The notes under the pieces are model-generated. The model was not told where the DNA came from, made no database searches, and saw only the letters and a program-made list of their open reading frames with translations. Position numbers and translations under genes: made by a program. From NCBI RefSeq assembly GCF_025602895.1, contig NW_026516205.1, positions 1,054,001-1,118,000 on the forward strand: 64,000 nt of DNA, written 5' to 3'. This DNA is from Polychytrium aggregatum (taxonomy: Eukaryota > Chytridiomycota > Chytridiomycetes > Polychytriales). The stretch's first letter is position 1. Each line of letters opens with the position of its first letter. Below, one piece after another: positions 34,901 to 45,952 of this stretch.

Positions 34901-37876
34901 ACGTTACTGGCTTTCCAGGGACATGCTCTGTGGACAACTCTTGAATCGCCTCGGGGACGACGACATCAAGCTGAGAAATATCACGACCCGTCTCTTTCGG
35001 ATGCTTGGTGGGTGCCGCTCTGCTTCCTTCAAAACAATTGCGAACGTGCTGTCATCAGAGACGGGCCGCTTGCTGCACAGTCTGGTTTGTTCACTGGCTT
35101 GCTCACACTCGAGCACATTCGCTCCCACGAAAACACGTCCACAGCCCTCCAACTTTTGCTGCCCAAGCTGACTCCGCTGCTGGAGCACACCGATGCACGG
35201 ATCCGAGCTGCAGCTGAGGCTTCCCTCGTGCTGGTTCTGTCCGAGGGCCGCCCACCGACCAAGAACATCGAGATGTTTATTGAGTTCATGAGGTCCGTCC
35301 GCATACCTGCTTGGCACTGAGCTATCGATCGACTGCGGGCTATTTGTGAACAAAGACATGGGAGAGTCTGCTGCGCTCATCGTGCTGATACTGTCCGCTG
35401 TCTGGTTGTAGGAACTGCTACTGCGGAGTTGCCGACGATCAAAACATGATCTCTCCAGAAATCCGGTCTCCAAATGACATTCGACCCACAGGAGCGACAC
35501 AGACGCCCGCAAAGGAGGTTGCAGGTATGTACACTCAAGCCAACTAGGACCAACATCCAGTGATCCAACAGCGCGCCATGGTGATTGAGGCCCGAAATCC
35601 GGCCCAGCCCAGTGGTGTTGAAGCACTCGCTGCTGCGAGGCATAGTGACCAACGAGGACCAGCTCGCACACTCACCGGCCGCTCTGCTTTCCGTTGGACT
35701 GCCAGACAAGAGGCTCTCTTATCAGCTGCGAGTCATCTCCAAATGGGCCGGCGCGCTCAGCCCCGAGTCGTGGATGGAAACGCTGCCTGTGATTCTCGCC
35801 AAATGCTACTCGTCCCCAGGAGACACAGTTCTTGTTCGTGCACTCAGCGCGATGAGCGCATACTGGACTGACCATAATGTCATCGGCGCCATTTGTCGCC
35901 AAATCCTTGACATTGCGGTCGCCCAACCACGACTGACAGACGAGCTTCTCAATGATCCGAGTCCAGACTCGGCCGACCAAGTCCGAGGGTTGTTGTTTGC
36001 GCGATTGAGTCCTATGCTGGTATTCAAGGTGCTCTCGATTCCTGCCATCGGCTCATTCGCTCTTCGGTCTGAGGCCGAACGAAACCAAGCAACCGCGGAG
36101 TGCCGAGCAAAGACTAGTATGGATTCCTGTGCTGAAAGTATCGCAGACTACCGTCCACATCAGTCAGATAGCTGCAACGAGCCTCATGGCCAAAGCAGAG
36201 ACGAGGGTAATCCGGATGTGAGCAACCACGGCGACTCTGTTGCTGATGCCGATCTCTGCCCCCGGCTCGTCAACGAGTTTATCACCCGGATCGAGTCGAC
36301 GATGGAGTATGAAGAAGTTCGAAGGCTGGCCGCAGAGCTGGTCGCGCGCTTCCCTCTGGAACTTATCGGCGACTTGCTGGTTGATAAGTTTGAGCACTCG
36401 ATCGGTGAGCAGCAGTGGCTTATGGCTCGATCGTATGTGTTTGCGCTCTGCAACATGATCGCCACACATCAAGATCTGTCGATCTCGACGGTGCGCTCGA
36501 CCTCGCCGCTCCAGCCGCAGCAGTCGACCAGGCTTGTCGCTGCGGCTCTCAGGGTCATGATGTCGTCCGAGAACACAGGTGGGTCTCAGCGAGCGGCAAG
36601 TCGCCGATTGGATTGATAGCAATGGCACATGTGGTGCTGATCCCCGAACATCATCTTACTCTCACAGCAGACAAGAACACGATGAAGAGCCTCGAGGCCG
36701 GATGTCTGGAGTGTTTGGCGCTGCTCGTCTCTGTCTGCTCCACAAAGCGCTCGCAGCAAGCCGCAGTCAAGGCCGACGCTGCGAGGGCGAGAATTCAGGA
36801 AATTGATGCCACCGACATAGCCGCTGGACCTGCGACGTTATCCCCGCTCAACGACGTTGTCGATGCCATGCTCTATCTCTGCCATCCACTTGCCTTGGTC
36901 GAGGCCAGCGAACCGAGCCAGCCAAGTGACGAGTATGCAGCGCTGTCGAGATCGAGCTACTTTAAGGAGCTGTACACATCGCTGCGGTCGATCTGCATCC
37001 TGCCCCAAGACCAGCGGCGATCACCGTCGGCATCAGGGACGATCCGGTATGAGGTCGCGACACACTTTTGCAACGCCGTGGCGACGGCAGTCAACCATCT
37101 CTCTCCGCCCAAGTCGACTGGCACCGCCGCCCAAGCTGACTCCGAGTCGAGTATTCGAGATGCCAAGCATCAGGGCTTGCTCTGGCTGGCAAGTCGCAGC
37201 TATCGTCGTTTCCTGGATGTGGCGCACTGGGCCTCGGGCCAGGTCGGCGTCTTTCCCGAGCTTGATATCGTTGGAGGATCCTGTTTTCAGGTAAGCAGAT
37301 CCGGCCACTCAACATCCACACGCCTGGCCCAAACACCGAGCCGAAGCAGTTGGCTGACCACAGTTTCGTTCGTGGCAATGCTCCAGACACTGTTTCGTTT
37401 TGTGTACGGTCTCCGAAGCGAGAGCGATGCGTGGATCCCAGACACGATGGATGTGTGTCTTGTCGGTCTCCGGAGCAGCGGAAGGCTGGTACGTACTTTT
37501 CGAGTGGAGAAGTTCTGGTCGGTCGAAGCAGTCGCAAAGGCGAGGGTCTTGGTTGCTCCAAGTGCTCGACCAGTACTGAATGGATCGGATACTTTGAACA
37601 CGCCGCCAGCATCGGAGACTGCAAACATGATGGATGTGCTGCCTTTCTTGAATGCATTTTCTGCACCCAGCATACCATTAACCAGCATTCTGTTTTGCCC
37701 AACAGATCCACAACCACGCTCTCAAGCTGATGACGGCCTGTATTGGAACATCCACAAAGTCCCTGGCTGATCCTCTGAGGTCGCTGCAGACCCGGAAGAC
37801 GCTCGAAGACTTTGTTCGGACGACGAACGACCCGAGCAGCAAGGAGCTGGCGCAACGAGTCATGGCCAACATGTAA
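31990..37876 (+). CDS. Large helical-repeat (ARM/HEAT-like) protein, unrecognised
   Basis: A long multi-exon gene, not identified. Coding exons alternate with short introns from about 31990 to the stop at 37874. Clear ones include 32677-32987 (HVLRWIHHEQHGGLLLQALA), segments at about 33120-33365 and 34390-34755 (EAAIGLLADCASSHPEAVL), 35585-36579 (RVISKWAGALSPESWM; LLFARLSPMLVFKVL) and about 36670-37290. The C-terminus is SLADPLRSLQTRKTLEDF through LAQRVMANM. The protein, likely over 1,200 residues, is almost wholly amphipathic helices with Leu/Ala patterns typical of ARM or HEAT solenoids. No catalytic motif, signal peptide or membrane segment was seen. A scaffold role is likely. The start codon was not located. 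Confidence 0.6.
32270..32347 (+). repeat. CCCTGTTT/CCCTGTCC repeat in an intron
   Basis: Degenerate tandem CCCTGTTTC and CCCTGTCCC units run almost up to the 3' splice site (...GGACCAG at about 32354) of an intron in the helical-repeat gene. This provides an unusually long pyrimidine tract. Confidence 0.8.
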
Positions 37877-39857
37877 ACGGATCCATGCTTCTCATGGCGC
37901 TCGACCAAACCGGATGAACCGACCGGAGCGTGCCGGTCAGGCAAAGTGGCACAGAGATAGCATGTCCCCATGGGAATGCTTGGGCGACTGGGCACGATAA
38001 CGGCGGCCAGATTGCCACGGGTCGTGCTGAGGAGCATCAGGTCAGGAGCGAGGCAAGCGGGCAAGGGAGACCGAAGACACCACCAGGCAGCAAGAGCAGA
38101 AAGGGGTATGCAGGGCCGAAGCGATGCCTGGCCTTCCAATGAACACAGGCACGAGCCATGCCACAGCGCCTCGGGACCGACGCAGCGCACAACGGCGGCA
38201 CATGATTCGCAAGTTCCCACAGAAACGGCGGTCGATACGGACCGCCGCGACTCAGCCAGCGCAGATCAAGTCCACGCGACCCAGCGCAGGACCACCATGG
38301 TGGCGCCGGACGGATCGCAGCTTGCGACTGGCCCGACACAGGATCTGAAATGAACAGGCTGCGCAGGCGAGCGGCAGCAGCTCGTTGGACAGACGAACAG
38401 CCACAGCAATGGAGTACGGCGTGGTCGCACCCTTGAGACGGGCTGACCAGTATCCCGCTGGATGTTGCAGCAGCTGCGCCGCAGCCGATCGGCGATCGGG
38501 CCGTCCAGCTGCATTTGGCGGTGGGGGATGTGAGAGGGGCGGGTGGTCCGGCAGCAGCACCCAAAGCAGGCGGCGGCATCCAGCGATGGGAGGGTGTTCA
38601 TTGGACCCGTCACAGACAGACGACCATCCACACAGCACATGCGGCTGATCATGCCCCAGAGGAGACGCGGATGCATCGGCCAGGCAGCGAAACTCCATCT
38701 GGCGAAAGAGTCGTGGGGGCGAGAAGGCCGGTGGGGGAAGGGACGGGAACGGAACAGAAGCAAGTCGCCAAGAACGAAGGGCGAGGGCAGCACCCACCCT
38801 CGGCCGGGGCCAGGCCCCAGAAGGCAGCTGGCAGGCGGATCGAAGCAGACAGGCGGGTCGATAGAAGCAAGAAGTCGATGCATCGGAGCCATGGACAAGG
38901 AATAGACCGCTGCGCGGCTGTTGGACATGCACATCGAATGACCCGGCGCGAGATGGGCCAGACGCGCCGACAAGGCGGCCCGGGGCGTGACCGCGCACGG
39001 CGCGGCGAACGTGACCGCAGCGTGACACAGCGCCTCCGCACCCGTCACGAGACGGTCACGCGGCGGTCCCACGCGCCGACGCGGTCGCCCTTTGGGTCCT
39101 CTGCTGAGCCTGTGTTGTGCTGCGCTGTTGTTTCTGCTGCAAGGTCGATGATACTCGGCGATCCTGATGCCATGCTCATGGTGTGCTCATGGTGCTCATG
39201 GTGTGCTCATGGTGTGCTCATGCTATGTTCATGCTGCTGATGGGGTGCTCAGGTACTGCCCATGCGCCTCGGCCTGTGTCGCGACCCTTGCTCGGGTTGC
39301 CTCCCGCCGCCATGGTGTCCAGTCCATGTGTTCTCCTTGTCCCGCGCATTCTCTTTCCTGCCCTTGTCTGGTCTGTTCCAATTCTTGCTCGCCTCTCTTT
39401 GCCGCCGCACATTCTCTTCCCGCTCTTTCGCTGGCATTGCTGTTCGTGGCCGACTTGTGGCTCCTGCCCTGACTGCCCTGGCCTCCCTGGCCGCCCTGGT
39501 CGCCTGGGTGGCGCGCTCGGGCACCTCTCCTTCTGTCCTTCTTTCTGTCTTGCTGTCCTTCTGTTCTGCTGTCCTTCTGTTCGGTTGTGTTCTGTTCTGC
39601 TGGCCGTCCCGGGCATCGTTCACCCCGTCCCGTGTTCTGCCACGCCTCCTTCGCAGTCGCACCCGCACGCCTGTGTTCTTTCCGTCCAATGCATCTCTGG
39701 TCGCGTGGGCTGTGGGGTCCCTCTGCCGCCTTCGGGTATATATGCCGGCTCCCAGCCCGGCCCTTCTTGCTCCCCACCAGAAGTGACCTCTCCACCTCGG
39801 GCCATCCCCCCTCCCTCTGGACCTCTTGATCTTGGAGTGCCGCCCTCTCCCTCCGCC
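37877..39857. other. Intergenic region upstream of the chitinase gene
   Basis: About 2 kb with no recognisable gene. GC-rich overlapping frames occur on both strands. A degenerate GTGCTCATG repeat lies at about 39168-39240. The last 600 bases are C/T-rich on the plus strand and end in a TATA-containing promoter. Confidence 0.5.
39737..39743 (+). promoter_or_regulatory. TATA box of the chitinase gene
   Basis: TATATAT in GC-rich surroundings, 115 bases upstream of the chitinase start codon. A CT-rich stretch follows that would be the initiator and 5' UTR. Confidence 0.6.
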
Positions 39858-42800
39858 ATGCTCGTCTCCTCCTCCTCCACCGTCCTCGCTGCCACCGCCC
39901 TCGCTGCTGGTGCCGTGGTTGCCGCCAGCCCCCTCGCTGCCCGCGGCAACTTCTCTCCCCAGCGCATCATCGGCTACTACGAGTCGTGGTACTACTACGA
40001 CAACAACAACCTTCCCTGGCAGGTGCGAACACAGCGATTGCTCTTGGTCCGCATGCTGTGACGGTGATGTCGCTTGGAAACTCACTCCCTTGTCTGGCTT
40101 TGCTCGCTGCAGTTCACCGCCAAGGCCACCGCCTCGTACACCCACATCAACTGTGAGTATTCGGCCTCACGACTCAGTCTACCCCCATCGATGCGGCCAC
40201 CATTTTGGTAGCACGTTGATCTGCGTCGCCGATACTAATTCACTGTTCCTGATCGACAGACGCCTTTGCCACTGTCGCCTACCACACTCCCACCGACCAG
40301 TACTATGGTATCTATCGCGCCCTCGGCCCAGTCTCTTGTTGTTACCATTTTGTCCGACACTGAACGTCAGAGCAGTCTCAACTTACGCTGCCTTTCTCCC
40401 ATCCGCTGCCGCTCAGTCGATTTCACCGACACCTGGGCTGACTACGTAAGGCAACTTGCGGAGGATTCTTGTGCATTCTTGTGCATGCCCGGCTCTGATT
40501 TGTGGCGCCCATGCTCGTCCACTCACACGAGTTTCTGTACAATCTACAGGAGGACTGTGTCGACAGCACCTGCCCCAGCCAGTGCATTGCCATTCCTCCC
40601 TCGAAGCAGTGCAACAAGTCCGGCAACATTGCCATGGTTCCCTACAGTGAGTTCTTGCGTCGCCTTGAGCCTGAACCGAACCACCTTCTGCTTACTGGCG
40701 ACATACTCACAATTTCCGTCGCCATCCAGTCGGCTACAACACCTCTTGCCCCGCTACTTCGTGCTGGAACCCCTCTGAAGCCCCTGGCTCTCCTCGCAGC
40801 CCCCCTTGTGAGGCTGTCTTGACTGCCGTAAGTGAATTGTCGACCATGACAGCCATGCCAGTGGCTCATGAGCTCGACCGCAGCAACCCAGATCCGCGGC
40901 AACGATAGCAGTGACAACCCCAGTACTCCGAATGCTTTGATTAATCGCTCTGCAACAAATCTCTCGTCGCTCGCGCTGCTGTTCCATCTATCAACACAAC
41001 TGCCCACGGTGCTCCATCAGACCAACACCCAGTACGACTCCACCTCTAAGAACGCCTACATCTGCGGCAACTACGCCTATGTGTGAGTACCACGCTGCCC
41101 TTCCCCACTCTATTTCTTCAAGCCATATCGCTCAGGAATCTCTCTGCTTTCGTCGCATTCGTTTTGCGAGCTGAGCTCCGCTTACCAATCTATCGACCGA
41201 CTTGCGACAGCCTCAACAAGGTCAAGCCCACCATGCCCAACACCAAGTTCCTGATCTCCGTTGGTGGTTGGTACGACTCCAACCTGTTCTCGGCTGCCAC
41301 CGAGGACAAGTACATCGATGCCTTTGTTACCAGCGTTGTCAAATACGTCCAGTTCTTTGGCTTTGACGGTGTCGATTTCGACTGGGAGTACCCCGGATGG
41401 TAAGCACTGTTCCTTGGGACCTGCAGCAGCAGCAGCAGCAGCAGCGTGCCATTCCCTGTCCCAGATTTGCCCATTATATGTCAATGTATAGCGCACCAAG
41501 CGGTTGATGTTTTCTGACGGAGCACCGTTGCGCTTTCCCAACTTACGACCACAGGGAACACGGCGGTGAGGCTGTTACCAGCACTGCCCCTGCTGCTGCT
41601 GGCAACGGCGATACCACCTACGACTGCTCCAAGACCACCTGTGTCTACCCCAACCGCAACAATGACAAGACCAAGTTCAACAACCTGCTCACCAAGGTCC
41701 GCGCCGCCTTTACCGCTGCCGGCAAGACTCCCTCTGGCAGCGACTACCTGATCACCATCGCCGCCCCCGCTGGTACCGACAAGATGGACAAGCTCGATAT
41801 GGCCACCATTTGCTCTGCCGTCGACACCGTCAACGTAAGTGCGCCCCATCGCTTTGGACCGTCCAAGTCCACTTCATCTGCCTGAGAGGTGTGAGCGTTG
41901 ATCGGGTGAGCAGCCCAGCTTGCTGTCCTCTAACAACGTGTCATCGCCCTCCACCTCGCTTTGCTTTGTCCATGCGACGCATTTGCTCTAGATCATGACC
42001 TATGATATCCACGGTGAATGGGAGACCCTCACCAACCACCAGGCCGCCATGTTCGATGGTAAGTTGGCGTGGCAAGTCCCTGTAGCTCATCTAACGCGGC
42101 CTGCAGCCGCCGTTCTGGCCATGCTGGATGAGTCCAGACAGCGTCTAAGAAGCTTCATTTTCGCCAACAGACACCCCTCCCACCAACCCTCCCAACCCCA
42201 TCGCTCCCACCTCGGTCGAAATTGCCGTCAACACCTGGCTGACTGGCTGCCCTGCCAGCAAGGTCGTCGTTGGTGTTCCTTTCTACGGCCACAAGTGGTA
42301 TGTTTTGGATTCGTTCTCACATCTCCGCCCCCCCCTCTTCGAGACATGGCAAAGTGACAAATGATTTTCTCTGTCTCTGACCTGCCACGATGTCGCCCTT
42401 CCACAGGGTCCAAGTCCCTGCCGGCAGCAACTTTGGTCTCTTCCAGAACGGCACCGCCCCCACTGATGCCGCCGGTGGCAGCATCAACTACAACGTGATC
42501 ATGGCCGACACCACCCTGACTACCCACTGGGATCCTGTTGCTCAGGCCAGCTGGGCTTACAGTTCGACTGAGTCGACCTTTTACTCGTACGATACTCCCG
42601 AGGCTCTCAACAACAAGGCTGCCTACGTCGCCAACAACAACCTTGGTGGCTTCATGGTATGCGCGTGGCTCGGTGCTGGCTCCTGGCTGCAGCATTTGCT
42701 TGTCATTTGATTCGACGGATGCGCCGAGTGGGGGAAGCCGGGCTGATCCGGCCGATTCAAATCCATTGGATTGCGTCGCTATTCTGACACCGAAAATGGC

Positions 42801-43316
42801 ATGTTCATCTTGCAGGTCTGGCCCATCGATGGTGACAGCAATGACGCTCTGATTAGCGCCCTGTTCACTTCCAGCCTTGCACCCAGCGCCACCCCTTCGT
42901 CGACCACCGGTGCCCCCACCACTACCACTACCACTACCACTACCACTACTCCTTCCAAGACCACTACTACCACCACTCCCACCACCACCACCACTACTAC
43001 TACCACCACTACTACTTCTCCCGTCAAGACCACCACCACCACCACCAAGACTTCCAAGTCTTCCACTACCAAGTCGCCTTCCAAGTCCTCCACCACCACC
43101 ACCACCACTCCTGCCAAGACCACCACTACTACTACTTCGGCCTCGCCCTCTCCCACCGGCTCTCTCCCCAGCCCCGGTAGCCCCTGTACCTCTGGCTATG
43201 CTTGCGGTTCTGGCAACAGCATCTTGGTTTGCTCTGCCGGCACCTACGTCTCCATCGGCACGTGTCCCTCGACCCTCCAGTGCCTCCCCGGCTCCTTCGT
43301 TTGCGGCCTGGCTTAA
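39858..43316 (+). CDS. Secreted GH18 chitinase with Thr-rich linker and Cys-rich C-terminal module
   Basis: Secreted family-18 glycoside hydrolase, expected to cleave chitin of the fungus's own wall or of its host or substrate. The first exon (39858-40022) encodes a signal peptide of about 22 residues and the first barrel strand (RIIGYYESWYY). About a dozen short exons follow. Catalytic motif FDGVDFDWEYPG (DxxDxDxE) lies near 41365-41400, preceded by KFLISVGGW. Later come IMTYDIHGEW, VVVGVPFYGHKW and GGFMVWPID. An unusual Cys-rich insert (EDCVDSTCPSQC, CPATSCWN) sits before the SxGG strand. The last exon, ending at 43316, has a Thr-rich, probably O-glycosylated linker (about 42904-43150) and a six-cysteine tail (CTSGYACGSG...FVCGLA) suggesting a carbohydrate-binding module. 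Only the first and last exon limits are given as exact. Confidence 0.9.
42904..43150 (+). repeat. ACC/ACT-rich threonine linker
   Basis: Runs of Thr codons broken by SKT/PVK words, coding for the linker between catalytic and C-terminal modules of the chitinase. Confidence 0.85.
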
Positions 43317-43774
43317 ACAAGTCTCTCCTTCACCCGCATGCTACCCGTAGTTCCGACATCCCCTCTTGACTCTTCTATGGATTTACTTGCAGCTGCGGAA
43401 AGCTCATCGTCCTTGATGGGATCCCTACTGCCCTCACTTCCTCGTTTTCCCACCCCTCTTCCCTTCTTATCTCCGTGTATTGGGTCCGGACCTTGTCTCC
43501 TGTTAATATCGTCGCAAACCCTCTCCTCAAACTCGCCCCCCCTCCCTTACAGCGTTCCCAAAACGAAATGGGACACCTCGTTTTGAGCAGGAGCTGAATA
43601 CACACTCCCACACCAAGACATTGTGCCGGTCGATCATTGCCACATGAGATCGGGGGTGTATTCAAGGCGGACATAATCACACGGCCCGTCCGCTGGGGCC
43701 TCCGATGCCAGAGAGAGAGGGACACTTTCCCGTTTCGTTATGGATTTGACTGACTGTGTATTGACAGCGCAGGC
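43317..43774. other. Convergent intergenic region
   Basis: Between the chitinase and glucoamylase stop codons. Pyrimidine-rich at the left; no gene seen. Confidence 0.6.
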
Positions 43775-45617
43775 CTAGAACTGACTAACCAATGCCAGCA
43801 CAGCTCTGTCGGCGTCGATATCGTCGTCCGCCACAGGCCCCACCTGCACAGCCTCGTGGTGCGAGACCATTCGCAGCCGCTCCATTTGCTTGACGACTTC
43901 GGCACGCCGCCAGGTCGCCGTCATGAAGCTGGCGTAGCTCCACGACAGATGACGGGCGCCGCGCATTGCGCCGTGGTGGCGGTCAATCTGCTCAGACATG
44001 GATCCGTCTGTTGGGGTGTGAAAGCGAACCCGGCGCAGGAAGGCATCGCCGGCGGCGCTGAGGTTGCCGACTATAGACGTGAACAGCTCGGGATACTGCC
44101 GGTGTCTGAGCAGGCCTCCGGAGGCGACCGGGAACGACCCCGACGGCATGCCGAGGATCTCTTCAAGCACAGGGATCAGCGGCTCGGTGACCTTGATGTG
44201 CGATTTGCTGGCCCACTTGGCGGAGCAGTAGTACAGCAGCTCGGCGTAGCCGCAGGTGCCGAGGACCCACGGATTGCCGCCCGTCATGCTGTCGCCGTCA
44301 TAGACGTCTTCGATGTACCGACCGATGGCGGGGCCCATGAGTCCGCCGGTGAGATCGCGGCGGACAGCGTTGATGGGGTAAAGCCGCTGCATGGCATGCA
44401 TCATCTCCAGAGCCGTGATCAGCACTTCGCCGCTGCAGGGATACATGTACTCGTCGCCCTCGATCTGGCCCTGGATCGATGCAAGGATAACGGCGAGATC
44501 CAATCCAGCCTTGCCCTTATTGTCGCCGCGCCAGTCGAGAGTCTCGATAAGTTGCTGGCGGAAGGGACTCCAGTGCTCGCGCAGACTGACTTCGACGCTG
44601 CGGGCATGGTGATAGTACCACTTGGCAGCCCCCTCGTCGTTCATCAGGCGGGCAAATCGCCAGCCATACTCAAGCGCCGCTCGTTGGACGGCCTTGGTGT
44701 GGAAGTGGTGCCCATCGACCTCTTCCCAGAGCTCGAAGCCGTGATGGGGCCAGGACTGCGCGACATACTCCAGGTCCCGCTTGAGCGGGCTCGAAGAAGG
44801 GTAGTTGCTGTCGTAAATGAACTCTCGGATCTTGTCGGGTGAATGGTCCTTGTCGAGATAGGCGACGGCGAAGCGGATGAAGACGAGAGCACGAAGGGCT
44901 GGACCGTCGTTCTGCGGACGGCCCCAGTCACCGGCAAAGGGTCGCCCGTCCTGCGAATCCGGAGGAAGGCAACGCCGATCGAGGCCCAAGCAGGGATCAG
45001 GATCGGTGGGCGAGCAACCAGCAACCAGCAACCAGCAACCAGCAACCAGCAACCAGCAACCAGCAACCAGCAACCAGCAACCAGCAGCAGATCGCCACCA
45101 ATGGCATCCAGGGCCTTTCCCCGCATTGCTCTCGCTGCCAACCACAGGACCCATGAAGGGAGGACAAGGCAGTCGGACTTACCACATGAAACTTGGGCTC
45201 GCCGAGGCCGCCGCTTCGGTTGGGCACTTCCTGCAGTCGCTTGGAAAAATGCACAAAGCTCCAAATCAGCGACTCGTAGCGGGCCTCTTCCGGCGACCCG
45301 GGTTTCGCTTGGCGATAGAGGCTCACGACGACGTCCATGACCAGGGCCGAGTCCCGGATCCAGGTGTAGAAGTAGTCGGGGTGCGATCGCGACGGCGAAG
45401 CAATGACGGAGCCATTGTTGAAGATGTTTTGCAGTAGACGGTCGTGGGATATGTTGTATTGCTGCTTGATCCATGGGGCCAGCGTTGCGTCGAGCTCAGG
45501 ACCAGGGATCGGGAAGAGACTGGCGAGGGCCGGGCCGACAAGGCCAACCAGGAGCAGAAGCAGCCAGCGCAGGGCGATCGGGCGGGTGAGGCGGATCGGC
45601 ATGCGAGTCGGCATCAC
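43775..45617 (-). CDS. Secreted GH15 glucoamylase
   Basis: Glucan 1,4-alpha-glucosidase that releases glucose from starch or glycogen ends outside the cell. Two exons (45183-45617 and 43775-44950) give 536 residues. A hydrophobic leader (RWLLLLLVGLVGPALA) is the signal peptide. The GH15 hallmarks are DYFYTWIRDSALV, EPKFHV joined across the intron to DGRPFAGDWGRPQNDG, and FELWEEVDGHHFHT, which contains the expected catalytic glutamate region. GGNPWVLGTCGYAELLYY and a C-terminal LSWSYASFMTATWRR follow. There is no starch-binding domain. The single intron (44951-45182) contains a 7-base tandem repeat. A TATA-like GATAAAAGC lies about 100 bases upstream. Confidence 0.95.
45007..45084. repeat. CAGCAAC 7-base tandem repeat in glucoamylase intron
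   Basis: About eleven copies of CAGCAAC on the plus strand (GTTGCTG in gene sense), filling the middle of the only intron of the glucoamylase gene. A related CAGCAAG repeat occurs at about 61477-61503. Confidence 0.9.
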
Positions 45618-45712
45618 GATGGGTACAGGTTGCTATCGCCGACGACGAGGAGAAGAGGACAGCGCCGCAGATAGATGGGTGCAGAAGGCATGCCAAGGGC
45701 GAAGAATGAGCG

Positions 45713-45721
45713 GCTTTTATC
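45713..45721 (-). promoter_or_regulatory. TATA-like element of the glucoamylase gene
   Basis: GATAAAAGC on the minus strand, 96 bases before the start codon, in otherwise GC-rich sequence. Confidence 0.45.
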
Positions 45722-45952
45722 TCGCGAGTCAACCAGGGTCATTTCGATCACCAGGGAGACAGCGGGATGTCCGACTGCATCCCTGTCCGCACAGAAGCCT
45801 CGATTGGTGCGGCTCCCGGATAGGGGACCCAGCGGGCGGCCTATCGATACGGCAAGGATGCAGTCAACCGAGTGTATTGTCGACGGCGGACGAAATCGCA
45901 TGTGGATGTGTATTGCCCGGAGCAAGACCTCGACGAGACACCCTTCCCAACA

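Noticed and set aside
39183-39857. Long plus-strand frame fused upstream of the chitinase signal peptide
   Set aside because: The TATA box at 39737 and the signal peptide starting at 39858 place the true start downstream.
45007-45084. Possible CRISPR-like or satellite array
   Set aside because: Simple 7-base tandem repeat without spacers, in a eukaryotic intron.
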